From positions 62,001 through 126,000 of the forward strand of contig NZ_FNQB01000004.1 of assembly GCF_900107455.1 (NCBI RefSeq): a DNA stretch of 64,000 nt, written 5' to 3'. Each line of letters begins with the position of its first letter. Positions within the stretch are counted from its first letter, which is position 1. This DNA comes from Asanoa ishikariensis (lineage in GTDB: Bacteria > Actinomycetota > Actinomycetes > Mycobacteriales > Micromonosporaceae). The position numbers and the translations under genes are program-made. The notes under the pieces were generated by a model. That model was not told the origin of the DNA, did no database searches, and saw only the letters and a program-made list of their open reading frames with translations. This document shows, piece by piece, positions 16,845 to 24,214 of this stretch.

Positions 16845-16991
16845 CTAGCAGCACTCGAGCCCGTGGGTGACCGGGGCGGCCCACGGCATGTTCGCCGCGG
16901 CGGCGGGTGCGGCGAACAGCGCGACCGCGGCCGCGCCGCCGAGGATCACGATCGCCAGGCGGCGGGCCAGGTGCGTGCGGAAACGTGTCAT
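16845..16991 (-). CDS. 48-residue secreted peptide precursor ending in Cys-Cys
   Basis: ATG at 16991 lies six bases after AGGAG. The 48-residue product has a basic n-region (MTRFRTHLARR), a hydrophobic core (LAIVILGGAAAVALF) and an AxA-type signal peptidase site in APAAAA. That leaves a mature peptide of about 16 residues, NMPWAAPVTHGLECC and neighbours, ending directly in two cysteines. I know of no named family. The exact mature end depends on which Ala is cut. A role as an exported signal or metal-binding peptide is possible but not shown. Confidence 0.65.
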   Translation of the reverse strand: MTRFRTHLARRLAIVILGGAAAVALFAAPAAAANMPWAAPVTHGLECC

Positions 16992-17284
16992 TGACATCTC
17001 CTCGCGGCAAGGGCCAGCACCCGCTACCCGGTGACCACCACCGTGTCAGCGATGCGTGGAAGGCCCGTGGAAACGGCGCGGATGGAAAGTGGCATCGGCA
17101 GGGTGCGATCGAACACCGGTCGAGCGCGATGGGGCCGGTGTCCAGCTCGGGCCATGCTGGACACCTCGCTGGCTCGCCGAGCCAGGCCGTCGTGAACGCG
17201 GGTCAAAGTGCGTCCACGCTGTGTGGCGTACAGACGAGTGGCCTGTTCCACTCGCTGCGGCAGGACCGACGGCGGAGCATGTGC
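16992..17284. other. Intergenic region between peptide gene and cspA leader
   Basis: About 290 bases with no gene I can support. Open frames on both strands are Arg-rich and lack domain features. It must contain the peptide gene promoter (minus) and the cspA promoter (plus). A TATCTT hexamer at 17285-17290 could be the cspA -10, but no matching -35 is evident. Confidence 0.4.
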
Positions 17285-17326
17285 TATCTTGGTCCTGTTG
17301 CAGTTTTGATTTCCGTAGACGTTATC

Positions 17327-17371
17327 GGCGCCTGATGGGTATTTGAAACCATCAAGGCGCCTTTTCGTTTT
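17327..17371 (+). promoter_or_regulatory. Structured cspA 5' leader with terminator-like hairpin
   Basis: GGCGCCTGATGG (17327-17338) pairs with CCATCAAGGCGCC (17349-17361) with one bulged base and an AT-rich ten-base loop, and is followed by TTTTCGTTTT. It sits about 85 bases upstream of the cspA start. This looks like an intrinsic terminator or RNA thermosensor in the leader, in line with the known control of cold-shock genes through their long 5' untranslated regions. It could also end a short upstream RNA. Confidence 0.6.
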
Positions 17372-17454
17372 CGTGTCGTTTCGACGCGGGTGATCAACGC
17401 AGCGGCGTAGGGGTCCGCGCAGTGCGGTCCCCAACAGCCTGCGAAGGAGCAGAC

Positions 17455-17658
17455 ATGACTACAGGCACCGTGAAGTGGTTCAACGCCGACAAGGGCTTCG
17501 GCTTCATCAGCCCCGACGACGGCGGCGCGGACGTCTTCGCCCACTTCTCCGCGATCTCGGCGAGCGGCTTCCGCAGCCTCGACGAGAACCAGAAGGTCGA
17601 GTTCGACATCACCCAGGGCCAGAAGGGCCCGCAGGCGGAGAACATCCGCCCGCTCTGA
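17455..17658 (+). CDS. cspA: Cold-shock protein, CspA family
   Basis: A 67-residue single cold-shock domain, full family length. RNP1 is [11 protein letters not shown] and RNP2 is DVFAHFSAI, both intact, with the N-terminal [14 protein letters not shown] typical of the family. It binds single-stranded RNA and DNA as a chaperone. The ATG at 17455 follows GAAGGAG. The gene is monocistronic, with a structured leader upstream and a strong terminator downstream. Confidence 0.97.
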   Translation: MTTGTVKWFNADKGFGFISPDDGGADVFAHFSAISASGFRSLDENQKVEFDITQGQKGPQAENIRPL

Positions 17659-17670
17659 TCCACGCTCTGC

Positions 17671-17707
17671 GAACGGCGGCCTGACTGGTTCAGTCGGGCC
17701 GCCGTTC
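17671..17707 (+). terminator. Terminator after cspA
   Basis: GAACGGCGGCC (17671-17681) pairs perfectly with GGCCGCCGTTC (17697-17707), extended inside by GACT/AGTC around a GTT-type loop. It starts 12 bases after the cspA stop. The T run behind it is short, as is common in high-GC genomes. Confidence 0.85.
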
Positions 17708-17811
17708 GGCGTTTCATGAGCCCGCCACGGTCTTCCGAATCCATCTCGGTTTCCCGTCTCGCACCGCACCTCCGATGACCGGTGGTCGCCCGGGTCGCCT
17801 GGCCCGGCTGG

Positions 17812-18271
17812 TCACAGGTCGGCGACGGTGAGCCAGTCGGCCGAGCGCGGGCGGTACCCGTACCCCTGCTGGAGGCCGGCCACGACGGCGGCCGTGTGTC
17901 CGGCGCCGGAGACGACGGCCACCTCGATGTCTTCGTGGCCGCGCTCCTCGTGCAGCCGGCAGAGCGCGGCGATGAGGCGCTCGTCGCGCTGATCGGCGAA
18001 GGCGGCATCCAACCCCGGCGGCAGGTCGTTGAGCTCTTCCTCCTTGTTCGTCAACGGGAGGTCGTTGGTCTCCATCGATTTCGACCAGATCACCCGGGAG
18101 CCGCCGAACAGCCGCGCGAGCGCGATGGCCGGTAGCACGAGCCATAGGCACGCCGAGGGCCCGGTAATCGATGTTCTGCTCGAGCCGCCTGGTCACCCCC
18201 GCGTAGAACGCGGGTTTGGCGATGTGAATCATCGGATAGAGCAAGAACTGGAGCGGCGTCCCGGTACGCAA
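17812..18271 (-). pseudogene. Frameshifted hypothetical protein
   Basis: Two overlapping frames together read as one protein. The N-terminal part (ATG 18271; LLYPMIHIAKPAFYAGVTRR, then NIDYRALGVP) is in one frame. The remainder (LPAIALARLFGGSRVIWSKS, then VAVVSGAGHTAAVVAGLQQGYGYRPRSADWL, ending at 17812) is in another. The switch falls near 18135-18150. The SGAGHTAAVVAGL stretch recalls the VVGAGH-x-G segment of TraB/PrgY-like proteins, a weak hint only. A sequencing error would produce the same pattern. Confidence 0.55.
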
Positions 18272-18287
18272 GCTGGCCCTGCGCGCG

Positions 18288-18869
18288 TCACACCTCGGGC
18301 GCCAACACCTTCTCCGGCGTCGGGCCGGTCCACAGGAAGGAGTCGTGTCGTACCTTTTGGACGAGCCTGATCGACGACACCGTCAAAGCGGCGCCGATCG
18401 TCCATCCCAGCCAGTAGCTCACGGACGTCGGGGATGGCGGCAGGCCGACGAGGTATGGGAATGCGCCGACAATCGCGAGTGCGCTTATCGCCGGGAACGA
18501 GATGAACAGTGGGCTCAGCAGTCGATGCCGGCGCGGGATCTCGCGATGCGCGCGGAGCCACTCTTCCCAGCCGAGGCCGCCGGCCACGCGTGGGCTGAGC
18601 TCGGTCCTGATGTAGGTCGCGATGCTTAGGCACGCGTAGCTGTGCGCCACGTGGCGGCCCGCCAGCATGACTGTGGTCAGCGGCAGGATCAGCAGAACCG
18701 TGGCGCGGCCGGGGCTCGAGAGCGCGAGGCTGAACAACGCGCCCGCGACCGTCAGTTGGATGGACAGGAGGGCCTGCTGGCTGTTCTGCCGAGCCATGAT
18801 CTCCGCGCGCAGGGCGGTGAATTCAGCCAGTGCCGTTTCCTGGGATCGCACGGTGTCGTCGTCAGGCAT
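18288..18869 (-). CDS. Integral membrane protein of unknown function
   Basis: 193 residues from ATG 18869. The N-terminal 30 residues are soluble (PDDDTVRSQETALAEF). Four hydrophobic segments follow: QLTVAGALFSLALSS, ATVLLILPLTTVMLAG, LFISFPAISALAIVGAFPYL and YWLGWTIGAALTV. The cytosolic loop between the pairs is Arg- and Trp-rich. I do not recognise the family. The frame is open back to 19010, but that extension is low-complexity and overlaps the upstream sigma-factor promoter region. Confidence 0.7.
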   Translation of the reverse strand: MPDDDTVRSQETALAEFTALRAEIMARQNSQQALLSIQLTVAGALFSLALSSPGRATVLLILPLTTVMLAGRHVAHSYACLSIATYIRTELSPRVAGGLGWEEWLRAHREIPRRHRLLSPLFISFPAISALAIVGAFPYLVGLPPSPTSVSYWLGWTIGAALTVSSIRLVQKVRHDSFLWTGPTPEKVLAPEV

Positions 18870-19042
18870 GGCCGCCCCAATCCGGCTGGAACTCCGTACT
18901 CCAGATGATGAGCTACCCGCGCAAACCTGATGGGACCGAGACAAATACCCGACGTCACTATCGCGGCCGATATCTCGCCGACTGACGGTGCAACCCGCGA
19001 CCGGGGTCAATGGTGTCCTCTCCGGAGACGAGGAGGCAGCCT

Positions 19043-19573
19043 ATGGAGACGGTTGTGCGGGTGCCCAAGCCCGGGGCAGGAGCGGCGGCCGGCGTGTCGT
19101 TCGACGAGTTCTACGGCGCGAACGTCCACCGGTTGATGCTCCAGATGTACGCGTACACCGCGGATGTCGGCGCTGCGCAGGACGCGGTCCAGGAGGCCTT
19201 CAGCCGAGCCTGGGCTCGCTGGGACCGACTGGCCACCTACGACGAGCCGGCGGCCTGGATCCGGCGGGTCGCGATGAACGTGGCCAGCAATCGCTGGCGC
19301 CGGGTCCGCGCGGCCCGGGCCCACGCCCGTTACCACCGCGAGGAGGTGGTGGCCGAGCCGAGCCCGGACCGGGTCGCGCTGGCCCGCGCGCTGCGCTCGT
19401 TGCCCGAAAAACACCGCCGGGCCATCGTGCTGTTCCACATCGCCGACCTCGCCATCGCCGAGATCGCCGTGCAAGAGGGCGTCCCCGAGAGCACGGTCAA
19501 GTCCTGGCTGCACCGCGGCCGGGCCGCACTCGCCACGCTGCTAACCGAAGACGAGGAGGACGACCGTGCCTGA
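19043..19573 (+). CDS. SigE-family ECF sigma factor
   Basis: A 176-residue ECF factor of the actinobacterial SigE (ECF50-like) type. Region 2 is VSFDEFYGANVHRLMLQMYAYT with AQDAVQEAFSRAWARW, and region 4 is RSLPEKHRRAIVLFHIADLAIAEIAVQEGVPESTVKSWLHRGR. The ATG at 19043 follows GAGGAGG. Its stop overlaps the GTG start of the next gene by 8 bases, so the two are coupled. That is the usual arrangement with a membrane-bound partner or anti-sigma protein. Confidence 0.92.
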   Translation: METVVRVPKPGAGAAAGVSFDEFYGANVHRLMLQMYAYTADVGAAQDAVQEAFSRAWARWDRLATYDEPAAWIRRVAMNVASNRWRRVRAARAHARYHREEVVAEPSPDRVALARALRSLPEKHRRAIVLFHIADLAIAEIAVQEGVPESTVKSWLHRGRAALATLLTEDEEDDRA

Positions 19574-20336
19574 CCAGGTCGACGAACTGTTCGCGCGGTT
19601 CCGCGCCGGCCCGCCGCTTGCTGTTCCGGCCGGGGCCGACGCTGCCCGGCAGGTGTCCCGGCGCCGCCGGCGGTCGCGGACGGCAGCAGCCGGCGTGCTG
19701 ACCGCCGTCGCGGTCGGTCTGCCGTCCGTGGGTTTCGCGGTCGGCGTGTTCGACCGTCCGCCGGCGGTGAGTGGCCCGCCGACCTCACCGAGCCCCAGCA
19801 CCGCTCCACCGGACCAGGTCGCTGAACCGGACGGGCTGGGCGCCGCGGTGATGCTGCGGGAGAGCGACCTGCCAGCGGGCTACCACCGCGTGCCGCTATA
19901 CCTGATCGGTAGTTCCCGGACGCTGGGCCATTACGCGGGTGGCTGCGCCTTCCCGCGAAGCGCGGGTGTCAATCCCCTCGGTAAATGGATGCTGGAGGAG
20001 AGCTACGAGCGCGGCGGCGACGACGACCTCTACCAGGTCACCGAGAGGATGGACTCGTCAGCCGCGACCGAGGCCTGGCTCGACGCCCTGCCGGATCAGC
20101 TCAGCAGCCACTGCCCCCGGGTTCGCTTCACTGTGGTCGACACCGGCTTTGCCGGCGCCGGCTCGACGCTGATCCGGGTGACCGCGAACAAGGGCGAGAC
20201 CAACTTCTACGTCTTCGTCCGGCAGGGTTCGCTGATCACTCAGCTCTGGCAGCGGCAGCAGACCGACGTAGCGGCGCTGCGCGAGCTCGGCCGGGTCGCC
20301 GCCGACCGGCTCTGCGAGGGCACCCCGACCTGCTAG
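19566..20336 (+). CDS. Membrane-anchored partner of SigE-type sigma factor
   Basis: A 256-residue single-pass protein. The cytosolic N-terminus (residues 1-37) ends in an Arg cluster. One membrane helix (TAAAGVLTAVAVGLPSVGFAVG, about 38-60) follows, then a Pro/Ser linker and an extracytoplasmic domain of about 170 residues with conserved-looking cysteines (GGCAF, SHCPRV, LCEGTPTC). Overlap with the sigma factor gene indicates a regulatory partner. No zinc-type anti-sigma motif is visible, so the inhibition mechanism is unknown. Confidence 0.75.
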   Translation: MPDQVDELFARFRAGPPLAVPAGADAARQVSRRRRRSRTAAAGVLTAVAVGLPSVGFAVGVFDRPPAVSGPPTSPSPSTAPPDQVAEPDGLGAAVMLRESDLPAGYHRVPLYLIGSSRTLGHYAGGCAFPRSAGVNPLGKWMLEESYERGGDDDLYQVTERMDSSAATEAWLDALPDQLSSHCPRVRFTVVDTGFAGAGSTLIRVTANKGETNFYVFVRQGSLITQLWQRQQTDVAALRELGRVAADRLCEGTPTC

Positions 20337-20375
20337 AGATAGGCGCCGTTCAAACGGCGTGACCCGTGTTCACTG

Positions 20376-20414
20376 GGCGCAGCCACCTGTCCGTTTGGTG
20401 CGGGTGGCTGCGCC
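20376..20414. terminator. Bidirectional hairpin terminator
   Basis: GGCGCAGCCACC (20376-20387) pairs perfectly with GGTGGCTGCGCC (20403-20414) across a 15-base loop. It lies between the convergent SigE-partner gene and the DUF3592 gene. The rest of the 276-base gap (20337-20612) contains nothing else I can name. Confidence 0.7.
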
Positions 20415-20612
20415 GCCGGTGGTGTTCATCACGCATATCTGGCCAGCCCAGGGGAAGGCCCGATGGGGGCCAACGCCCCGTTGGCCCTGGTCCGCCGAAT
20501 CTCGGTACGGGGAGGGAGCGGGCGGCGACGGATACCCGACCCAACCGCGACTTGTGTGGCGATCTGACCGGTGGGGAGTAATGCGGCGGATGCCCGCCGC
20601 CGGCAGACGCGC

Positions 20613-21053
20613 CTAACCATTCTCCGGCAACCGTTTGCGAGAAGAGGTCAGGCGCCCGACAACAGAAATGAAGGCGGCGAAGACCGCCAGGATGGCGAAC
20701 CAGCCAGGCGCGGAAGTCCAGATCGGGGTGGAATAGCCGTCGGCGGTGGCGATCCGCTCTGGGTGGTCCGGATCAACGTGGACGGTGAGGGCCTGACCCA
20801 CCGGAATTTTATCGATCACCCATGGGTATCGCAGATTGGCTGTGCGGGCCTGCCCCTGCGCCGTGTACCTCACGGTGTACCAGTGATCAAATTCGTCGTT
20901 GTGGTCGGAGATGACGATGGCCTGGGTCGGGCTGCCCTGATCGACGATCCGTGTCCGCTGCTGTTCGCCGATGAGGAAGATGCCGACGGCGATCAGCCCA
21001 AGGACGAAGGCGATCGCCAGCCCGGTGATCGTGCGCCGCTTTGTAAAGATCAT
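20613..21053 (-). CDS. DUF3592-type membrane protein
   Basis: 146 residues from ATG 21053, preceded by GAGAGGA. One membrane helix near the N-terminus (TGLAIAFVLGLIAVGIFLI) and one near the C-terminus (PGWFAILAVFAAFISVVG) flank an extracytoplasmic beta-rich segment (HWYTVRYTAQGQ, LTVHVDPDHPERIA), the DUF3592 pattern. Function is unknown. An upstream extension of the frame to 21179 has no ribosome site. Confidence 0.8.
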   Translation of the reverse strand: MIFTKRRTITGLAIAFVLGLIAVGIFLIGEQQRTRIVDQGSPTQAIVISDHNDEFDHWYTVRYTAQGQARTANLRYPWVIDKIPVGQALTVHVDPDHPERIATADGYSTPIWTSAPGWFAILAVFAAFISVVGRLTSSRKRLPENG

Positions 21054-21129
21054 CGCTTGTCCTCTCACGTAGCGTCCGAGCAGACGAACGCTACGCGCAA
21101 AGAGACTGGCGCTGTGAGTCGGTGATCGG

Positions 21130-21440
21130 TCGCTGTCGGATCTCCAGGCGTCGGCTCCGCTTGGCGGGTACGGCGGCAACGGTACGTCGGCGAGTGGTTG
21201 CCGGAGCCGGTGGTCACCGGGCCTTCACCGGCGGACCAAGCCGAGACCGCCGACTCCCTGTCGCTGGCGTTCCTGGTGTTGCTGGAGAACCTGTCGCCAG
21301 CGCGTCGTCCCGCGTTCTTGCCTCTGTGAGGCCCGTCGACATCGATGGCACCGATGTGGACCGTGTGCGGCACATGGTCGCCCGGGCCCGCGCGCACGTC
21401 CAGGAGCGCGAGCGCGGCGCGCACACCCTGGCCGCGGTGA
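21130..21440 (+). pseudogene. SigJ-like ECF sigma factor remnant
   Basis: In one frame (to the stop at 21329) one reads RRQRYVGEWLPEPVVT then ADSLSLAFLVLLENLSPARRPAFL, the signature linker between regions 2 and 4 of SigJ/ECF41-type sigma factors. In another frame downstream (about 21350-21420) VDRVRHMVARARAHVQERER matches the region 4 recognition helix and tail. Region 2, the body of region 4 and the SnoaL-like C-terminus are missing. It is clearly a decayed gene. Confidence 0.65.
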
Positions 21441-21550
21441 CCGCGGTGCTCGACCTGCATCGTGCTCGGAGGGCGATGTCGGGGTACAGGGCGGCGACAT
21501 GCTGATCGGTCCTGCTGTTTCCGTGCCGGCCATCCCTGTCGGCGGGTGAC

Positions 21551-23143
21551 TCACCCGGCGACGGTGAACTCCAGCTCGCTTACCGGGTTGGTGAACTCGC
21601 TGACCCGCAGGGAGACTTGCATCCGCCACGTTCCGGGCACCGGCAGTGTCACCTTCGCCGTGTAGAAGCCCGGTGATACCTGGGTGAGTGGGACGGCGCC
21701 GAGCGTCGTCTGGTCGGCGGACAGGCGTACGACCGGAGGGGCTATGCCGTCGGTGGGTTCGCCGGCTGCGTTGCTCAGCCGCAGGGTGACGGTGTTGGCG
21801 CCCCGGGCGAGCGGGGCGAGGGTGGCCCGCACGGCGATGTCGCCCAACTTGGTCGTGCGAGTGTCCACACTGGAGGCAGACGCGGGCGCGGCGCCGCCCT
21901 CGGGACTCGTGTCGACTAGGAAGCCGGTGATCAGCAGCGCGACGACGAGGATCGCGCCCTCGATCGCGGTGGCGCGAACCACCGGCCGGGACGAGGGTCG
22001 CTTCGTGGCCCGAGTGAGCCGGGGGAGGAGCGACCACCTGTTCCACGCCGCGAAGGCGATCGCGATCAGCACAACGGCGATCTTGGCCAGGAGAAGTCGT
22101 CCGTAGCTGGTGTCGACGAGCCCCTGCCACGACCCGAGGATCCGCCACCCGAGCAGTGCGCCGGTGACGACCAGGGCGGCCAGGACGCCGGCGGCGGCGC
22201 TGGAGAACCGGGCGAGCGTCAAGGCGGCGCCGCGGCCGGCGAGGCGGGGCAATGTCACTGCCAAGCCGACGAGCCCGCCGAGCCAGACGCTGCCGGCGAG
22301 CAGGTGCAGCGCGTCCGCACCGATGACGAGCGCTTCGGGGCTCGCTGCTCGGGTGTGTCCCACCAGCGCGGGGGCCGTGGCGGCGAGCACGGCGGCAACC
22401 ATCGCCGCCACACGGCCGCGGCCGAGCAGGGCCACCGCCAGGACGGATCCGCTGATCACGACTGCGGTGACCGCGTACTCGGTCAACGGCAGCGCCGACC
22501 ACGTGGAGCCCTGGGTGAGCAGGCTCAGCCCGTCACCGAGCAGATAGGTCGCGGTGATCGGCAGGATGGCCAGCCATGCCACCACGGTGACGGCCGCGGC
22601 GGCACGGATGACGGCGGCCACCCGGCGGTCGACTCCAACGCCGGTGGGCAGGAACGCCGCCGCGAAGATGACCAGCCCCGCGGTCAGCAGCAGGCCGAGG
22701 TAGCCGAGCCAGCGGGCCAGCGTGAGCGGCCAAGGGACGTCCGGGATGCGAGCCGGCGGGGCGACGTGCGGGGTGGGCACGCCCACCGAGAAGGTGAGCG
22801 CGCCGCCGATCGGGTGCCCGTCCTCCGAGACGACCCGCCAGGTGATCACGGTCGTGCCGTCGCGGAGGCCGTCGGGCAGAGCGACTCCGAGCTCGACGCC
22901 CCGGGCGGTTGTCGTCGCCCGGACGAGCTTGCTCTGGGAGTCGAAGACCTGCATTCCATCAGGGACCGCGCGTACGGCCTCGTCGAAGGTGAACCGGATC
23001 TGGTCGGGTGCGGTCGCCAGGACCGCGCCCTCCGCCGGATCGGTGCTGACCACAGTGGCGTGCGCGTACGCCGGCGGGGAGACGCCGACCACCAGCGCGG
23101 CCGAAAGAGCCAGCAACAGCAGTGCCGACAGGCGGTTGGTCAT
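21551..23143 (-). CDS. CopC-CopD copper resistance/uptake fusion protein (YcnJ-like)
   Basis: 530 residues from ATG 23143. A signal peptide is followed by a CopC domain beginning HATVVSTDPAEGAVL, with EDGHPIGGALTFSVG near its end; these carry the His ligands for copper. Residues about 135-400 are a CopD-type bundle of eight or so membrane helices (ARWLGYLGLLLTAGL, GADALHLLAGSVWLGGL, YGRLLLAKIAVVLIAIAFAAWNR). The C-terminal 110 residues form an extracytoplasmic YtkA-like beta domain. It is likely to import or handle copper with the YcnI protein, whose stop codon overlaps its start by 4 bases. The larger open frame upstream is the shadow of that gene. Confidence 0.9.
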   Translation of the reverse strand: MTNRLSALLLLALSAALVVGVSPPAYAHATVVSTDPAEGAVLATAPDQIRFTFDEAVRAVPDGMQVFDSQSKLVRATTTARGVELGVALPDGLRDGTTVITWRVVSEDGHPIGGALTFSVGVPTPHVAPPARIPDVPWPLTLARWLGYLGLLLTAGLVIFAAAFLPTGVGVDRRVAAVIRAAAAVTVVAWLAILPITATYLLGDGLSLLTQGSTWSALPLTEYAVTAVVISGSVLAVALLGRGRVAAMVAAVLAATAPALVGHTRAASPEALVIGADALHLLAGSVWLGGLVGLAVTLPRLAGRGAALTLARFSSAAAGVLAALVVTGALLGWRILGSWQGLVDTSYGRLLLAKIAVVLIAIAFAAWNRWSLLPRLTRATKRPSSRPVVRATAIEGAILVVALLITGFLVDTSPEGGAAPASASSVDTRTTKLGDIAVRATLAPLARGANTVTLRLSNAAGEPTDGIAPPVVRLSADQTTLGAVPLTQVSPGFYTAKVTLPVPGTWRMQVSLRVSEFTNPVSELEFTVAG

Positions 23144-23844
23144 GTCCGGCGGCGCTGTCGGACGAGCGCCGCTCCACCCAGGAGCGAGCCGAGGATGCCG
23201 GCGACCAGCGCAGAAATTGCCAGAGTTCCTCCCGACGCCGAGGCCGGCGCCGCGACGGCCGCGTGGTGGTGTGCCCCCTCGGGAGAAACAGAACCGGAGA
23301 TGACGAAGCTCGGGGCGGGCAACTCCAGGTCCTCGACGGAACCCCCGTCCTGCGCGACCTCGATCCAGGCCGACTCGCCCTGCTCGCAGGTCTGGATGGT
23401 GGGAAACACCAGTCGGGTCCCGTCGGCCTCGGGCAACTGGACCACGAGTTCGAAGACCTCGCGGTAGCCGTCCGGAAGCGGGGTGTCCGTGCGGTAGGAG
23501 ACCGAGGCGACCCGTTCCACGATCTGGTTGCCGTGCGGGTCGACCGCCGGTGGGTCGACCTTCTCCGTCTCCTTCTCGACCTCCCACAGCGCTGTGCGGG
23601 TGGGTGTCACCGAGGTGATCTGATCCGGGATCCGCACGGTGATCGCGGTGGTGGGCGACTTCCCGCAGCCGTGCCCGACCTCGAACGTCAGGATGGCGTG
23701 CGCTCCGGCCGTGGTCGTGGAGGGGGTGACGGTGACGTGGGCGCTCGCCGGGGAGGCGACGCCGAAGACCCAGCCGGCGACCAGCGTCGCGGCGGCGATC
23801 CGTGCGACGCGGCGCCACCGCGTACGAGCGGGATGGCGGTTCAT
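23140..23844 (-). CDS. YcnI-like copper-binding protein (DUF1775)
   Basis: 234 residues from ATG 23844. A signal peptide ends at ASPASA, leaving an N-terminal HVTVTPSTT, the single-histidine metal site known in YcnI proteins. The DUF1775 beta-sandwich follows (FEVGHGCGKSPTTAITVRIP; LPLPDGYREV-type core; CEQGESAWIEVAQ). A His run HHH lies before a C-terminal membrane helix (ALVAGILGSLLGGAALV) with an Arg tail. It is the first gene of a two-gene copper operon with CopC-CopD. No copper-sensing repressor gene is adjacent. Confidence 0.9.
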   Translation of the reverse strand: MNRHPARTRWRRVARIAAATLVAGWVFGVASPASAHVTVTPSTTTAGAHAILTFEVGHGCGKSPTTAITVRIPDQITSVTPTRTALWEVEKETEKVDPPAVDPHGNQIVERVASVSYRTDTPLPDGYREVFELVVQLPEADGTRLVFPTIQTCEQGESAWIEVAQDGGSVEDLELPAPSFVISGSVSPEGAHHHAAVAAPASASGGTLAISALVAGILGSLLGGAALVRQRRRT

Positions 23845-23905
23845 CGCACAGATTGGAACAACAGGCTGAACCGATGTCAAGGATGTGAACACGACCCATC
23901 CTCGA

Positions 23906-23934
23906 TTGCGACTCCAGGGCCGTCACGGTAGCGT
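23906..23934 (+). promoter_or_regulatory. Candidate promoter of the tautomerase gene
   Basis: TTGCGA (23906-23911), a 17-base spacer and TAGCGT (23929-23934) form a reasonable sigma-70-type promoter. The presumed start point near 23941 lies inside the operator palindrome at 23937-23952, so a bound repressor would block initiation. Confidence 0.45.
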
Positions 23935-23936
23935 GC

Positions 23937-23952
23937 GTTCACGCTAGTGAAC
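23937..23952. promoter_or_regulatory. IclR-type operator, site 1 (tautomerase)
   Basis: GTTCACGCTAGTGAAC has perfect six-base inverted arms (GTTCAC/GTGAAC) around a four-base centre, 38 bases before the tautomerase start. Closely similar sites occur in the iclR-kduI gap and upstream of the secreted oxidase gene. The nearby IclR protein is the obvious candidate binder. Confidence 0.7.
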
Positions 23953-23989
23953 TGAAGTCCACAGCCTGGATGTACGGGAGAGGGCCGCC

Positions 23990-24214
23990 ATGCCTAACAT
24001 CACCGTCGAGTTGCTCGCGGGCCGGTCCGTGGAGCAGCGCCGGGCCTTCGCCCGAGCCGTGACCGACCACGCGGTCGAGATCCTCGGTGCCCGTCCGCAG
24101 GACGTCCGCATGGTCTTCAACGAGATCACCCCGGACATCGTGGCCAACGGAGGCGTGCTGGCCAGCGAGGACCCAAGTCGCGCCGCCGTGGTGGCGGCGC
24201 TCGACAAGAGCTAA
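23990..24214 (+). CDS. 4-oxalocrotonate tautomerase-family protein
   Basis: A 74-residue tautomerase. The Met is followed by Pro (MPNITVELLAGRS), which becomes the catalytic N-terminal proline. Residues EQRRAFARAVTDHAVEILG and DVRMVFNEITPDIVANGG match the short 4-OT subfamily. It would interconvert enol and keto forms of a 2-oxo acid. Its stop overlaps the convergent iclR stop by 4 bases. The shared operator ties it to uronate breakdown, where it might speed ring-opened 5-keto-4-deoxyuronate tautomerisation; that role is inference. Confidence 0.88.
   Translation: MPNITVELLAGRSVEQRRAFARAVTDHAVEILGARPQDVRMVFNEITPDIVANGGVLASEDPSRAAVVAALDKS

Noticed and set aside
16735-17010. 91-codon minus frame overlapping the small secreted peptide gene
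   Set aside because: The N-terminal half is Arg/Pro-rich shadow sequence. The frame with the ribosome site and signal peptide is the 48-residue one. The C-terminal stretch DLTHTTDPSVLAVRL might be a gene end but has no visible beginning.
23144-23926. Apparent N-terminal extension of CopC-CopD to 791 residues
   Set aside because: It overlaps the YcnI gene in another frame, and the signal peptide starts at ATG 23143.
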